Positions 1 to 8,480 of a DNA stretch of 64,000 nt are shown here, piece by piece. Under the pieces are notes generated by a model that did not search any database, was not told the DNA's origin, and saw only the letters and a list, made by a program, of their open reading frames with translations. A program made the translations under genes and the position numbers. Source of the stretch: Sphingomonas gei (lineage in GTDB: Bacteria > Pseudomonadota > Alphaproteobacteria > Sphingomonadales > Sphingomonadaceae); contig NZ_SRXT01000006.1 of assembly GCF_004792685.1 (NCBI RefSeq), positions 124,001-188,000 on the forward strand, given 5' to 3'. Position 1 is the first letter of the stretch. The number at the start of each line of letters is the position of its first letter.

Positions 1-1
1 G

Positions 2-1054
2 GCGCTACGCAGCCCGTTCTACATGCTGGCACCCGACGCGCTCCAGCTGCCGCTGGTGGTGCTGGCGACGCTGGCGGCGATCATCGCGTCTCAGGCGGTG
101 ATCTCGGGGGCTTTCTCGGTTACCCAGCAGGCGATCCAGCTCGGCTTCGTGCCGCGGCTCAAGATTGAGCACACCAGCGCGTCGACCGCGGGGCAGATCT
201 ACATCCCGACGATCAACTGGGCGCTGATGGCGATGGTCATCCTGCTGGTGCTGTCGTTCAAGACCTCGTCGAACCTGACCGCGGCCTATGGCATCGCCGT
301 GACCGGCGCGATGCTGATCGACAATTGCCTGCTTGCGGTGGTGTTGTTCTCGTTGTGGCAATGGAAGAAGCGCTACGCCCTGCCGCTGCTTGCGCTCTTC
401 TTCACCGTCGACCTTGCCTATTTCGCGGCGAATCTGACCAAGGTGCCCGATGGCGGCTGGTTCCCGTTGCTGGTCGGCTTCATCGTGTTCACCTTGCTGA
501 CGACCTGGTCGAAGGGGCGCAAGCTGATGATCGAGCGGCTGCGCGAGAGCGCGATGCCGATCAAGATTTTCATCGAATCGGCGGCGATCGCCGCGGCGCG
601 GGTCCCGGGCACCGCGGTGTTCATGACGTCGACTCCCGACGGCGTACCGCACGCGCTGCTGCATAATCTCAAGCACAACAAGGTGCTCCACGAGCGGGTG
701 ATCCTGCTCACCGTCAAGATCGCCGACGTGCCCTATGTGCCCGACGAGAAGCGCATGAAGATCGACGATCTCGGCAAGGGCTTCCACCGCATGATCCTGT
801 TCTACGGCTTCATGCAGGAGGCCGACGTGCCGGCGGCGTTGAAGCAGGTCAGCGCGTGCGGCGCCGAATTCAAGATGATGGACACCAGCTTCTTCCTGGC
901 TCGCCAGACGCTGCTGCCGTCGTCGCGGCCGGGGATGATGATCTGGCGCGAGAAACTGTTCGCCTGGATGCTGCGCAACGCCGAAAGCGCGATGGAATTC
1001 TTCCGGCTGCCGACCAATCGCGTGGTCGAGCTGGGGAGCCAGGTAGAGATTTGA
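2..1054 (+). CDS. kup: Kup potassium uptake protein, C-terminal part
   Basis: This is the 3' part of a Kup/HAK/KUP-family K+ symporter of the inner membrane; its start lies left of the window and the frame is open from base 2. The visible ~351 residues hold the last membrane helices, including the conserved stretch [16 protein letters not shown], the Kup loop [15 protein letters not shown], and the hydrophilic C-terminal cytoplasmic domain with [17 protein letters not shown]. The family typically has about 620-650 residues, so roughly half is missing here. The stop overlaps the start of the next gene as TTGA, which suggests translational coupling. Identity is confident because several family motifs are intact. 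Confidence 0.95.
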   Translation, partial: ALRSPFYMLAPDALQLPLVVLATLAAIIASQAVISGAFSVTQQAIQLGFVPRLKIEHTSASTAGQIYIPTINWALMAMVILLVLSFKTSSNLTAAYGIAVTGAMLIDNCLLAVVLFSLWQWKKRYALPLLALFFTVDLAYFAANLTKVPDGGWFPLLVGFIVFTLLTTWSKGRKLMIERLRESAMPIKIFIESAAIAAARVPGTAVFMTSTPDGVPHALLHNLKHNKVLHERVILLTVKIADVPYVPDEKRMKIDDLGKGFHRMILFYGFMQEADVPAALKQVSACGAEFKMMDTSFFLARQTLLPSSRPGMMIWREKLFAWMLRNAESAMEFFRLPTNRVVELGSQVEI

Positions 1055-1560
1055 CCGGTGCCGCGCCGCTCATCGTGACGGCGTTGTTCGGGCGGCAGGA
1101 CCAAGCGTGGTTCGATGTCCTGCGGCGCGAATATTATCCCCCCGAGCGCAACCTGCTCGATGCGCACCTGACGCTGTTCCACCATCTGCCGCCCAGCGCC
1201 GCGGAGGAGTTGAAACAGCGGCTGTCGAGTGAGACCTGCGGCGTGCGCGCGCCGCGCGCGAGCGTGACCGGACTGATGTCGCTCGGCGGAGGCGTGGCCT
1301 ATCGGATCGAGGCCCCCGAGCTCACTGCCATTCGCGAGCGTCTGTCCGAAGCCTTTGCCGGGATGCTGATGCCGCAGGACGCGGGGCGCTGGCGGCCGCA
1401 CGTCACTGTCCAGAACAAGGTGACGCCGTCGCTCGCCAAGGTGGTGCTGGGGGCATTGTCGCGCGATTTCCGGCCACGCGAAGTGGAGATCGCCGGGCTC
1501 GCGAGCTGGTGGTATCGCGGTGGCCCATGGGAGCCGCATTCGCGGCACATGTTCGCTTGA
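1051..1560 (+). CDS. 2'-5' RNA ligase / cyclic phosphodiesterase family protein
   Basis: The product (169 aa) belongs to the 2H phosphoesterase superfamily (2'-5' RNA ligase, ThpR/LigT-like). It carries the two H-x-T-x signatures, HLTLFHHL near residue 40 and HVTVQNKV near residue 115, whose histidines form the active site in this fold. Family members process 2',3'-cyclic phosphate or 2'-5'-linked RNA ends in the cytoplasm; the physiological substrate here is unknown. I chose the TTG at 1051 because it overlaps the kup stop (TTGA) and places the first HxT motif at the usual distance. The upstream ATG in the same frame lies inside kup and encodes unrelated sequence. Confidence 0.85.
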   Translation: MTGAAPLIVTALFGRQDQAWFDVLRREYYPPERNLLDAHLTLFHHLPPSAAEELKQRLSSETCGVRAPRASVTGLMSLGGGVAYRIEAPELTAIRERLSEAFAGMLMPQDAGRWRPHVTVQNKVTPSLAKVVLGALSRDFRPREVEIAGLASWWYRGGPWEPHSRHMFA

Positions 1561-1615
1561 CCGGCGCGCAGGCCCGACTTATGTCGCGCCCTCGCCTCAA
1601 GGGGCGGCCCGGTAG

Positions 1616-1692
1616 GGCGGAGTAGCTCAGTTGGTTAGAGCACGGGAATCATAATCCTGGGGTCGGGGGTTCAAGTCCCTCCTCCGCTACCA
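1616..1692 (+). tRNA. tRNA-Met (anticodon CAT)
   Basis: A 77-nt cloverleaf can be folded by eye. The acceptor GGCGGAG pairs with CTCCGCT (first pair G-U). The D arm is GCTCAGTTGGTTAGAGC. The anticodon stem CGGGA/TCCTG encloses the loop ATCATAA with anticodon CAT. The T arm is GGGGG TTCAAGT CCCTC, and CCA is encoded. A CAT anticodon can be elongator Met, initiator Met or lysidine-modified Ile2. The initiator-type GGG/CCC anticodon stem is absent, so elongator Met is the best call and Ile2 is not excluded. Confidence 0.9.
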
Positions 1693-1794
1693 CTAATCCC
1701 CCCGACACTCGGCGGGAAGGGATGGGTCCTGGTGCTGGCAGGGACTTGAGGCGCCGCGTCGCCCTCTGCTGCGGTACCGGTCGGAAGGCGATGG

Positions 1795-3294
1795 TCACGC
1801 GCCTTCGAGGATGAAGACCTGTCCGGCGTTGGTCACCACATAGAGATTCCGGCTCTGGTCCTCACCCCATGCGTTGATTACCTCCTGGACGTTCGCGAAC
1901 GACGAACCGGCGGGAAACGGAAGACTGGCCTGGGCAGCCAAATTGAAGCTCGCGATGCCAACGGAACCGAAACGGTATCCCCAGAAGTACGTCCCCTGCA
2001 GCGCCTCGACAGGCCCCCGGTATACGTGGCCACCGGTTGAGCCAATCGCGCCGAGAGGTGACGCGCATAAGGTATAGTCGCGTCTCCACCGGATGGTGCC
2101 GACGGGCTGGGGCATCATTGAATCGGTCATTTGACAAAAGCTGCCAGGCTCCGCTGTCTTTCCTTTGTCGCCGGGAGCTACGCGGTAATAAGTCGGCGCC
2201 CGAATGGTTTGGTCAGCGATCCAGAGAGTGTTGGTGATCGGATCGACGCTCGCTCCGCGCACATTCCAGATGTTGTGCACCCATGCCTCGGGCGTCACAC
2301 CGGCAGGTTCAGGGTTGTCTGCAGGGATCGTGTAATCTCGATCCGGATTGCCGGGGAACGCGTCTCCGGCGGGGTTGATGCGCAGGATCTTGCCGTCGAG
2401 CGGTTGTCCGCCGAGGAGAGGATTCGCCACAAACAGCATGCCGTTGTTGTCGAAGCCGATCCACGTGCCGGGGAATCCATCGGCGGCATGCGGCAACAAC
2501 ATGATCGTGTCCGCGGTGGTGGGGTCGGCCTGATCGCGATTGCCCGGCAGCGTCTGGTATCGCCTGACCTCTACTGCATTCGCGCTGTTGAAGAACGCGA
2601 TGTAGAAGGTTCCGGAGGTGGCGAAGTCCGGAGCCAGGGCGAAACCCTGCAGTCCGCGATCCGTCGCGCTGGCAAGGCTGGCCGATACGTCGAGGAACGG
2701 CGTCGCCGCGATCGCGCCCGAGATCGGATTGAGAAGCCGGACCAGGCCGCCGCGCTCGACAACAAACAGGCGGCGCCCGGAACTGTCGGGAACCGCATTA
2801 ATCTGGCGCACGTCGGTGAACCCGCTGCCCACCTGCCGCGCGCGCACGGCGCTGCCCCGGTCGTCGGTCACCGTCACCGACAGAACAAACGGCGCGCTAG
2901 TCAGCGCGCCGTCCGATGCCGAGAGATGAACAACGTAGATGTTGTTGCCGTCGGCATCCGCCGGCGCCTCGAAATTGGGCGCTGCATTGAAACTGAGCGC
3001 CCCACTCGTGGCATTGATCGAGAAGCGCGCCGAGTCTGCACCACCACTGATCGAATAAGAGACGGCCGTGCCCTGCGGACCGACCGCTACGACGTTATAG
3101 AATGGTGCGGTCTGGCCCTCGGGCACATTGCTCGTCGCTGCCGAGGTGAATTCTGGCGCCATGTTGACGGGAGAAGGACTTGGAGTGGGTGTCGGCATTG
3201 ATCCGCCATCGCCGTCACACGCGCTCAGCATCACGAGCGAAACGAATACCGGCAACAGGCGCGAATTGACGGAACGAAGACATTGGGAATTCAT
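1795..3294 (-). CDS. Secreted lipoprotein with cadherin-like and glucose/sorbosone dehydrogenase-like propeller domains
   Basis: The product (499 aa) starts with a lipoprotein signal peptide ending in the lipobox LSAC, so it is probably anchored in a membrane and faces the periplasm or surface. Residues ~40-145 look like a cadherin-type Ig-like repeat (FTSAATSNVPEG, ISGGADSARFSIN, SASDG). Residues ~155-495 resemble the PQQ-dependent glucose/sorbosone dehydrogenase beta-propeller (GLQGFALAPDFATSGTFYIAF, DGKILRINPAGD, EAWVHNIWNVRGASVDP). I chose the ATG at 3294 because it directly precedes the signal peptide and follows a GGGGAA ribosome site. Whether it binds PQQ or is catalytic cannot be told. 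It is transcribed alone. Confidence 0.75.
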   Translation of the reverse strand: MNSQCLRSVNSRLLPVFVSLVMLSACDGDGGSMPTPTPSPSPVNMAPEFTSAATSNVPEGQTAPFYNVVAVGPQGTAVSYSISGGADSARFSINATSGALSFNAAPNFEAPADADGNNIYVVHLSASDGALTSAPFVLSVTVTDDRGSAVRARQVGSGFTDVRQINAVPDSSGRRLFVVERGGLVRLLNPISGAIAATPFLDVSASLASATDRGLQGFALAPDFATSGTFYIAFFNSANAVEVRRYQTLPGNRDQADPTTADTIMLLPHAADGFPGTWIGFDNNGMLFVANPLLGGQPLDGKILRINPAGDAFPGNPDRDYTIPADNPEPAGVTPEAWVHNIWNVRGASVDPITNTLWIADQTIRAPTYYRVAPGDKGKTAEPGSFCQMTDSMMPQPVGTIRWRRDYTLCASPLGAIGSTGGHVYRGPVEALQGTYFWGYRFGSVGIASFNLAAQASLPFPAGSSFANVQEVINAWGEDQSRNLYVVTNAGQVFILEGA

Positions 3295-3442
3295 GTCTCT
3301 TCCCCTTTTTGCTCGGCGCAGAATCTGCAAACCAGCAAAGAATACTTTGCTCCGAGCAAAAGCCGGGCGCAACTAGTTTGCCTCGTGAAGCTGGAGCCCC
3401 GGAACTACGAGCGTTCCTTCATCTCCTACTTGCGAACGCAGA

Positions 3443-3602
3443 TTAGGCGCATCCGGTCTCCAGCACTTCATAAGCAGGCGTGGGCCAGATGTCGTGGCCG
3501 ACGAGATCGACGCACGGGTGCGCGCTCACCTCGAAGAGCGTGGTGCCGGCCGTGATGATAAAGGGCAAGTGCGATCCCAATGCGGGCGCTTTCCCCCCGC
3601 CG
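3443..3602 (-). pseudogene. Possible gene remnant (C-terminal fragment, no start)
   Basis: The ~540 bp between 3295 and 3832 hold no intact gene. On the minus strand one frame reads protein-like sequence ending ...FIITAGTTLFEVSAHPCV, then DLVGHDIWPTPAYEVLETG, CA and stop. About 85% of its last ~36 codons have G or C in the third position, as in neighbouring real genes. There is no plausible start: the frame is closed by a TAA about 75 codons upstream, and the proximal part is low-complexity. It looks like the tail of a degraded gene. I do not recognise the family. Confidence 0.35.
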
Positions 3603-3832
3603 CGCCCGCCCGCTTTTCGCGACGCTGGCGGTCGCCCGGGAGAAATGGAAATCAGGCGGCTGAGACCACGTTATTCTTGCTGAGCATCGAGCTCTGGAAG
3701 CTAAAGCGAGTGGAGGCCGGTTTTCGGCCGGGCTGTTCATCGAACTACCTGCCGCCGCGCCGCTGTCGCCCCCAGGCCGGTCCCGCCACCCAGGATCCGG
3801 CCCTAATTTCGCTAATCTCCCTCCTAGCCTTG

Positions 3833-4147
3833 CTAGGTTGTCAACTGCAGGCCGATCGTTCCACCGACGATGACGACCATGCATGCCAGCCGATCTGCCG
3901 CTGCTGGTTCATTGAACAAGACAATCCCTAGAATTGCGGTGCCCGCTGCGCCGATGCCCGTCCATACGGCATAGGCTGATCCGACGGGCAATACGGCGAG
4001 TGCTCGGGTGAGAAGATAGACGAACGCCGCGAGCAACAGCAGCGACAACGCGGTCCATTCAGGATTTCGAAAACCGTCTGCCTTCTTCATCGATAGTGCC
4101 CAGGCCACGTCGACAAAGCCTGAAGTCACCAGGTAGAGCCAAGCCAT
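3833..4147 (-). CDS. Small multidrug resistance (SMR) family transporter, SugE/Gdx-like
   Basis: The product (104 aa) is a four-helix SMR membrane protein. It has the SugE/Gdx-type signature LPVGSAYAVWTGIGAAGTAILGIVLFNE, and an LK-type basic loop after helix 1. SugE/Gdx proteins export guanidinium-type cations in exchange for protons. The membrane carboxylate is unusual: the position normally held by Glu13/14 in helix 1 reads Asp13 here (SGFVDVAW). The ATG at 4147 was chosen because it starts the canonical helix 1 and lies 8 nt after the azoreductase stop, so the two genes form one operon. Substrate is not predictable from sequence alone. Confidence 0.85.
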   Translation of the reverse strand: MAWLYLVTSGFVDVAWALSMKKADGFRNPEWTALSLLLLAAFVYLLTRALAVLPVGSAYAVWTGIGAAGTAILGIVLFNEPAAADRLACMVVIVGGTIGLQLTT

Positions 4148-4155
4148 GCCTTGGC

Positions 4156-4800
4156 TCACGATGCCTGCCCCAGAAACTCCGCGGCGCACGTTTTGAGGCG
4201 GGCGATTGCCAGTGCGTTCGCGCTACTCGTCACCTCTGGTGGGCCTGCGGTCGGTCCGATCTTTTCGATGGAGATCGGCCCAAGGCCCAGGAACGGGAGA
4301 GCCGCTTCAAGGTAGGGCGTAGCGAGATCGGGGCGCCCAAAACTCGGACCTTTGCTGTAATCGCCAGCGCTGGACATGATCACGAAAGCCGGTCGCGGCC
4401 GAATGATCGGCGAATAGCCCGTATCGGGATCGAAAGCGAAGGTGAGCCCGGGCTGCGTAATCAGGTCGATCCATTGCTTCAGCTTATAGGGGATACCGAA
4501 ATTCCACATCGGAGTGGCGACGACGACGGCATCGGCCGCAGCGAACCGCGACACGAGCGTACGCATCTGCTGCCAAGCGCCGGCTTCCGCCCCACTCGGC
4601 TCCCGCCCGGCGAGTTTCGCATATTTCGCTGCGATCCGCGCACCGTCGAATTCCGGCAAATGGGCGCGCCACAGATCAAGTTCGTCGACCAAAATCTCGC
4701 CGCCGGTCTCTTCGAGCGCGGCGAAAAAGATATCGGCTGCGGCGATAGACGCAGAGGCCGCCTTGCGGGGTGAGGCGCTGACATAAAGCAATCTGACCAT
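4156..4800 (-). CDS. azoR: FMN-dependent NADH:quinone oxidoreductase / azoreductase
   Basis: The product (214 aa) is a flavodoxin-fold oxidoreductase of the AzoR family, acting in the cytoplasm. The N-terminus MVRLLYVSASPRK forms the FMN-phosphate loop. The mid-region ATPMWNFGIPYKLKQWIDLI and the segment PAFVIMSSAGDYS are the family's FMN-binding hallmarks. Members reduce quinones, azo compounds and nitroaromatics with NAD(P)H. The start at 4800 matches the family; upstream in-frame codons run through the operator repeats and are not expected to be translated. It is first in an operon with the SMR transporter and divergent from a MarR gene, which is the usual layout for electrophile or quinone stress control. 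Confidence 0.9.
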   Translation of the reverse strand: MVRLLYVSASPRKAASASIAAADIFFAALEETGGEILVDELDLWRAHLPEFDGARIAAKYAKLAGREPSGAEAGAWQQMRTLVSRFAAADAVVVATPMWNFGIPYKLKQWIDLITQPGLTFAFDPDTGYSPIIRPRPAFVIMSSAGDYSKGPSFGRPDLATPYLEAALPFLGLGPISIEKIGPTAGPPEVTSSANALAIARLKTCAAEFLGQAS

Positions 4801-4812
4801 AGTCCAATCTCC

Positions 4813-4871
4813 ATGCGATCGCATGAATATATATGCGAGCGCATTGATCGTCAACGTTGATGCGTTCGCAT
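4813..4871. promoter_or_regulatory. Triple palindromic operator ATGCGNNCGCAT between azoR and the MarR gene
   Basis: Three copies of a 12-bp palindrome lie in the 91-bp divergent gap: ATGCGATCGCAT (4813-4824), ATGCGAGCGCAT (4833-4844) and ATGCGTTCGCAT (4860-4871). Start-to-start spacing is 20 and 27 bp. A fourth palindrome, TCAACGTTGA (4851-4860), sits between copies two and three. MarR dimers bind such inverted repeats, so this is the likely shared operator for autoregulation and azoR/SMR control. The binding protein is inferred from position. Confidence 0.75.
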
Positions 4872-4891
4872 GGATGTGCAAATTGTAGGTC

Positions 4892-5344
4892 ATGGTCATC
4901 CCCAGCAAGCAGATTACAGATGCCTGGATCAGTCTGATGCGTGCGCAACAGGTGGCGCTTCGCCAAGCCGAGCGCGCGTTGCGCCACGCCGGCTTGCCGC
5001 CATACGGTTGGTACGACGCGCTTTGGGAACTCGAGAAAGCAGGTGAGATCGGACTGAGGATCCATCAGATCGAGCGGCAGATACTGATCGCCCAGTCGAA
5101 TGTTTCCCGACTGATCGATCGGCTCGAGGCAGCGGGATGCGTCGAGCGCAAACCTTCCCCGGACGATGGCCGCGGGCAGGTTATTTTCATAACCGATCAG
5201 GGCCGCACCACACGTGCAGCGATGTGGCCGATATATGCCGCCGCCATTCAGGAGGCGGTTGGCGCACATCTCACCGACGGCAACGCCACAATTCTCGCAG
5301 GCCTGCTTCGGCCAATAATCGAGAATCGCGAAACAGGGCTTTGA
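4892..5344 (+). CDS. MarR family transcriptional regulator
   Basis: The product (150 aa) is a winged-helix MarR regulator. The HTH and wing are visible: LRIHQIERQILIAQSNVSRLIDRLEAAG is followed by VERKPSPDDGRGQVIFITDQG, the DxRxxxxxxT-type wing. MarR dimers usually repress a divergent detoxification operon until an electrophile or phenolic ligand binds. The divergent azoreductase and SMR genes and the three palindromes in the gap fit that scheme. The start at 4892 lies immediately after the operator array. The ligand cannot be inferred. Confidence 0.9.
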   Translation: MVIPSKQITDAWISLMRAQQVALRQAERALRHAGLPPYGWYDALWELEKAGEIGLRIHQIERQILIAQSNVSRLIDRLEAAGCVERKPSPDDGRGQVIFITDQGRTTRAAMWPIYAAAIQEAVGAHLTDGNATILAGLLRPIIENRETGL

Positions 5345-5429
5345 GTTTCAAATCCCCGACTCAGGATTCAATCACGCGATCCCGTCGAAGTGGGTAGCCG
5401 CTCGGCAAGCCTTGACCTAGAGCCCGACC

Positions 5430-6062
5430 ATGCGACCGAAGCTTCTCACTGCAGTGCTGCTTGCAACTGCGCTCTCCATGCCCGCCAATGCGGCCGACGA
5501 GTCCTCCGATCCCAGCGCCGTCAAACTTGAAGACGCCATCGAGTGTCGGCTCGCTGCGAGCACGTACAACGGGTTTGCCCTAGCTCTGAATGGCGAGGAG
5601 AGGATCGCAAGCAAGCGTCATTGGGTCCCGGCCGACAGCAGGAACACCCTCATGAACGAATATGATCTGCCGACTGCAATTACGGTGGCAGGCCATTATA
5701 GCACCCGCCGCATCGCCTTCACCGCCAATGGTGTTCTGGCTGTTCTCGATCTCTCCGATCCTACGACGATCGCGCGCGAACAAAAGATCGAAAACAGTGT
5801 GGATGCGTCTCCCCTGATCGAGGCCATGACCGCTTCTGGAAGGGCGACGCGTGCGGAGATCGAGGCGGCCACTAAATCTCGGAAATTTCTGGGCGCGAAG
5901 GTTCTTACCGATCGGACTGAACTTCCGGAAGCGGGAGGTGTCTTCGGCACACACACGATCATCAGCCGCAACATCTCGAATGTCTCGACCCATCCAGGCA
6001 AGACCTTTTATGGCTGTTCGTATCGGATCGACGTCATCGGGAAGGACGGAAAGCCGCTCTGA
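5430..6062 (+). CDS. Secreted protein of unknown function
   Basis: The product (210 aa) begins with a clear Sec signal peptide (MRPKLLTAVLLATALSMPANA, cleavage after ANA), so it is probably periplasmic. The mature part is hydrophilic, has two cysteines (ECRLAAS near residue 39 and YGCSYRI near the end) that could pair, and shows no enzyme motif I recognise. The C-terminus, with YGCSYRIDVIGKDGKPL, looks like a beta sandwich edge. It is transcribed alone, with no informative neighbours. Codon usage matches real genes. Confidence 0.7.
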   Translation: MRPKLLTAVLLATALSMPANAADESSDPSAVKLEDAIECRLAASTYNGFALALNGEERIASKRHWVPADSRNTLMNEYDLPTAITVAGHYSTRRIAFTANGVLAVLDLSDPTTIAREQKIENSVDASPLIEAMTASGRATRAEIEAATKSRKFLGAKVLTDRTELPEAGGVFGTHTIISRNISNVSTHPGKTFYGCSYRIDVIGKDGKPL

Positions 6063-6276
6063 GCAGCCCAATGCAGCTCAATCAACGGTGATATGATCGC
6101 GACGGGCGCGCAACTCGGGACGGGAATAACTCTACCGTCTGCAACAATAAGCATGGGTATTACCCGCAGACTGTGTCGGGGGTAGTCCGCACGCCGCCAT
6201 ACTTGAAGCGACTATGCAAGCACTGGAACCGCGCGGTTCTGGCTCCGTTTTGCTGTTGGCGAGGGGAGTAGTGGAT

Positions 6277-6678
6277 ATGTTGAATTCGATCCTCATCGCG
6301 GCAGCGATCGGAATTACGGGGACCCCTGGGATGCGCGATCAAGATGCACGCGCGGCGTTGCTCGACGCGGCGCGGATGCCGGTTCAGGCCGAGCTCGGCC
6401 GAACGCCGAAATTTCGCGTCCACCAGCTCCACCGCGACGGTGACTGGGCATTCCTGCTAGCGACGATGCAGGCTGCCGATGGCAAACCCTTCGACTTTAC
6501 CGGAACCCCTCTCGCGGAAGCGGCGCAACAGGGAGTCGTCTCGCGGACCTATGCCGCTTTGCTGCGCCACAAGTCGGGCCATTGGGAAGTCGTCGCCAAG
6601 GCGATCGGGCCGAGCGACGTGGCCTGGGAGGACTGGTCGAAGCGCTATGGCGCGCCGGCGAAACTCTTCGCTCAATAG
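6277..6678 (+). CDS. Small secreted hypothetical protein
   Basis: The product (133 aa) has an N-terminal hydrophobic segment (MLNSILIAAAIGITGTPG) that reads as a signal peptide. The remaining ~110 residues, with FRVHQLHRDGDWAFLLATMQ and LLRHKSGHWEVVAKAIGPSD, resemble a small single-domain alpha+beta fold. I chose the ATG at 6277, not the ATG at 6214, because it is preceded by GAGGGGAG and begins the signal peptide. The 3' end overlaps the convergent gene by 7 bp. The ~210 bp upstream (6063-6276) contains no gene that I can support. Function is unknown. Confidence 0.65.
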   Translation: MLNSILIAAAIGITGTPGMRDQDARAALLDAARMPVQAELGRTPKFRVHQLHRDGDWAFLLATMQAADGKPFDFTGTPLAEAAQQGVVSRTYAALLRHKSGHWEVVAKAIGPSDVAWEDWSKRYGAPAKLFAQ

Positions 6679-7028
6679 CTCCCGTGCGCATTTGACGGGT
6701 ACCACCAGGCGAAGCGCGTGCCGAGATCGGCGGTGCTGAATACCGTATTGCCGCGATTGCGCTCGAAACCCATTGCCGTCTTGCCATTGAGCTGACCCGA
6801 CCACCAGCCGCTGTTCGCGCGGCCGACAAAGATCACGCGTATGCCCGGGCCGGTGAAGGTCATGCGGTGTGCGCCGTTGCGGCCCGCCTGATCGGTGAAG
6901 AGGCAAGCACGCTCGGGGCCGTCGTTCAACGAGCAGCGCACCGTCTCCCGCGCCGAATTACCCTGCGCCACGACGGAGGCGGGAATCAGAGCGGCAACCG
7001 CGAGCGCGACGAAGAGCGTGATTCGCAT
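6672..7028 (-). CDS. Small secreted hypothetical protein
   Basis: The product (118 aa) has a signal peptide (MRITLFVALAVAALIPASVVAQ) followed by a ~95-residue domain with two cysteines (VRCSLNDGPERACLF), likely a disulphide. The C-terminal half (IRVIFVGRANSGWWSGQLNG, GFERNRGNTVFSTADLGTRFAW) looks like an all-beta domain. The start at 7028 places the signal peptide at the N-terminus. It lies 38 bp downstream of the LysM hydrolase gene on the same strand and may be its periplasmic partner, for instance an inhibitor or accessory protein. That role is a guess from position. Confidence 0.6.
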   Translation of the reverse strand: MRITLFVALAVAALIPASVVAQGNSARETVRCSLNDGPERACLFTDQAGRNGAHRMTFTGPGIRVIFVGRANSGWWSGQLNGKTAMGFERNRGNTVFSTADLGTRFAWWYPSNAHGSY

Positions 7029-7066
7029 GGGCCCTCGAACGCCGGGCGTTGCGGACCGTTCCACGA

Positions 7067-8404
7067 TCAGCGCGCCATCGAGGCGGCACGGTCGCCGCGG
7101 CGGGCCGCCTCACCCGCGGTATCGGCCGGGCGTTCGTAGAGCCGCGTGACGATCTCGGCGGCGGAGCGCGCATCGGTCGCGCCGCGCAGCGCGCGGCCGG
7201 CGCCGGCCTCGCTGTGCGTCAGCTCATGCTGCACGAAGCGGAGCTGCTCGGCGAAGGACGAGCCGTGGATGTCGTGACCGGCCCATGCGGCGAAGTCGCG
7301 CTGACGGGGGCCTTCCCATTGCGCGAGGCCATAGCCGGGGCCGCCGCCGATCTGGCGAATCCCCGCTTCCATATTGCTCTCGGCATCAAGGTTGGCGACG
7401 ATGCCGATCGCCTGCGCGCGACTCCAGCCCTGGCTCTCGAAATAGACGATCGCCTGATCGATCCGCCCCTGCTGGCCGCCCTGGCCGGTGGGGACGACCG
7501 AACCGGTGCCTTGCGTCCCGGTTGCCGAGCCGCCGTCGTTGCCGCCGGGTGCGCGGAGGATCACACCGCCATGGCTAAGCGCCCAGCCGAGATTGTTGTG
7601 CGAGATGCGCTGCGTGCCATCGGCGTTGACGTTGTTCGAGCCGATCATCTGGTTGGGCCCCGAGACGATCTCGGTGTGTGAGACGCCGCCGCCCTGGATG
7701 ATCACCACGTCGCCCGGCTTGGCGTCGGAGGCGGGGACCGCGGTCCAGCCGCGGCTGCGCAAGGTGGTGTTGAGCTGGGCGACCGAATCGGTGTGGAGGT
7801 TGGCAGGCAGTTTGCCGGCCTCGGTCAGCACCGCGGAGACGAAGTTGGCGCAGCACACGTTCGACGGCACGCCGGCGTTCATCGGCAGCGAATCACTGCG
7901 GTTGCTCCTGAGCGACGAGGCATTCTGCCCGAGATATTTCTCGGCGATCCGCGCGACATCGCTCGATCCGCCGCCGGTGCCGCCGACCGGCGTATTGCCC
8001 GCTACCGCGCCGCTGCCGCCGGTCCCGCCGCCGCCGGCCGGGATGGTCAGCGACCGGCCTGGGAAGATCAGGTTGGGATTGGCGATGTTGTTGGCCTGCG
8101 CCAACGCCTGCCAGCTCGTGCCGAAGCGGTCGGCGATGGCGGAGAGCGTGTCGCCGGCCCGGATGGTATATTCGCGCGGCGGCTCGCCGGCGCTCCCGCC
8201 GGCCGGAACGTTCAGATGCTGGCCGGGGCGGATCAGATCGGGGTGGAGGATCTGCGGATTGGCGCGCTCGAGCGCTGCGAGCGAGACGCCATGGTCGCGC
8301 GCAATGGCGCTCAGCGAGTCGCCGCTCTTGACGATATAGCCGCGGTCACCGCCGCCGCTGGAAACATTGGTCTGAGACTGTTGAACCGAAGAGACGCCCG
8401 TCAT
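7067..8404 (-). CDS. Modular peptidoglycan hydrolase: two LysM, amidase/CHAP-like and phage-type lysozyme domains
   Basis: The product (445 aa) has four modules joined by Gly/Thr-rich linkers. LysM 1 (~22-66, YIVKSGDSLSAIARDHGVS) and LysM 2 (~78-122, YTIRAGDTLSAIADRFGTS) bind peptidoglycan. Residues ~148-286 look like a CHAP/NlpC-type papain-fold hydrolase, with Cys185 in NVCCANFVSAVL and His243 in SHTEIV. Residues ~312-445 resemble phage tail-associated lysozyme, with Glu342 (NLDAESN) as probable catalytic residue followed by GYGLAQWEG. There is no Sec or Tat signal, so export must be non-canonical or by lysis. Proximity to the type III genes makes it a candidate cell-wall-remodelling substrate. 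Module calls are good; the export route is inference. Confidence 0.8.
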   Translation of the reverse strand: MTGVSSVQQSQTNVSSGGGDRGYIVKSGDSLSAIARDHGVSLAALERANPQILHPDLIRPGQHLNVPAGGSAGEPPREYTIRAGDTLSAIADRFGTSWQALAQANNIANPNLIFPGRSLTIPAGGGGTGGSGAVAGNTPVGGTGGGSSDVARIAEKYLGQNASSLRSNRSDSLPMNAGVPSNVCCANFVSAVLTEAGKLPANLHTDSVAQLNTTLRSRGWTAVPASDAKPGDVVIIQGGGVSHTEIVSGPNQMIGSNNVNADGTQRISHNNLGWALSHGGVILRAPGGNDGGSATGTQGTGSVVPTGQGGQQGRIDQAIVYFESQGWSRAQAIGIVANLDAESNMEAGIRQIGGGPGYGLAQWEGPRQRDFAAWAGHDIHGSSFAEQLRFVQHELTHSEAGAGRALRGATDARSAAEIVTRLYERPADTAGEAARRGDRAASMAR

Positions 8405-8480
8405 GGCCTTTACTCCGCCGGAAGCGATTGTGCTGCAGCCTGATAGCCGAGCAGTCGCGGCGGGTCGCTAATCGGAACGC

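Noticed and set aside
1616..1692. tRNA-Met as attachment site of a T3SS island
   Set aside because: No repeat of the tRNA 3' end and no integrase were seen on the far side of the T3SS region.
3823..3837. CCTAGC-CTT-GCTAGG palindrome at the SMR gene stop
   Set aside because: The stem is only 6 bp with no T-run; too weak to call a terminator or operator.
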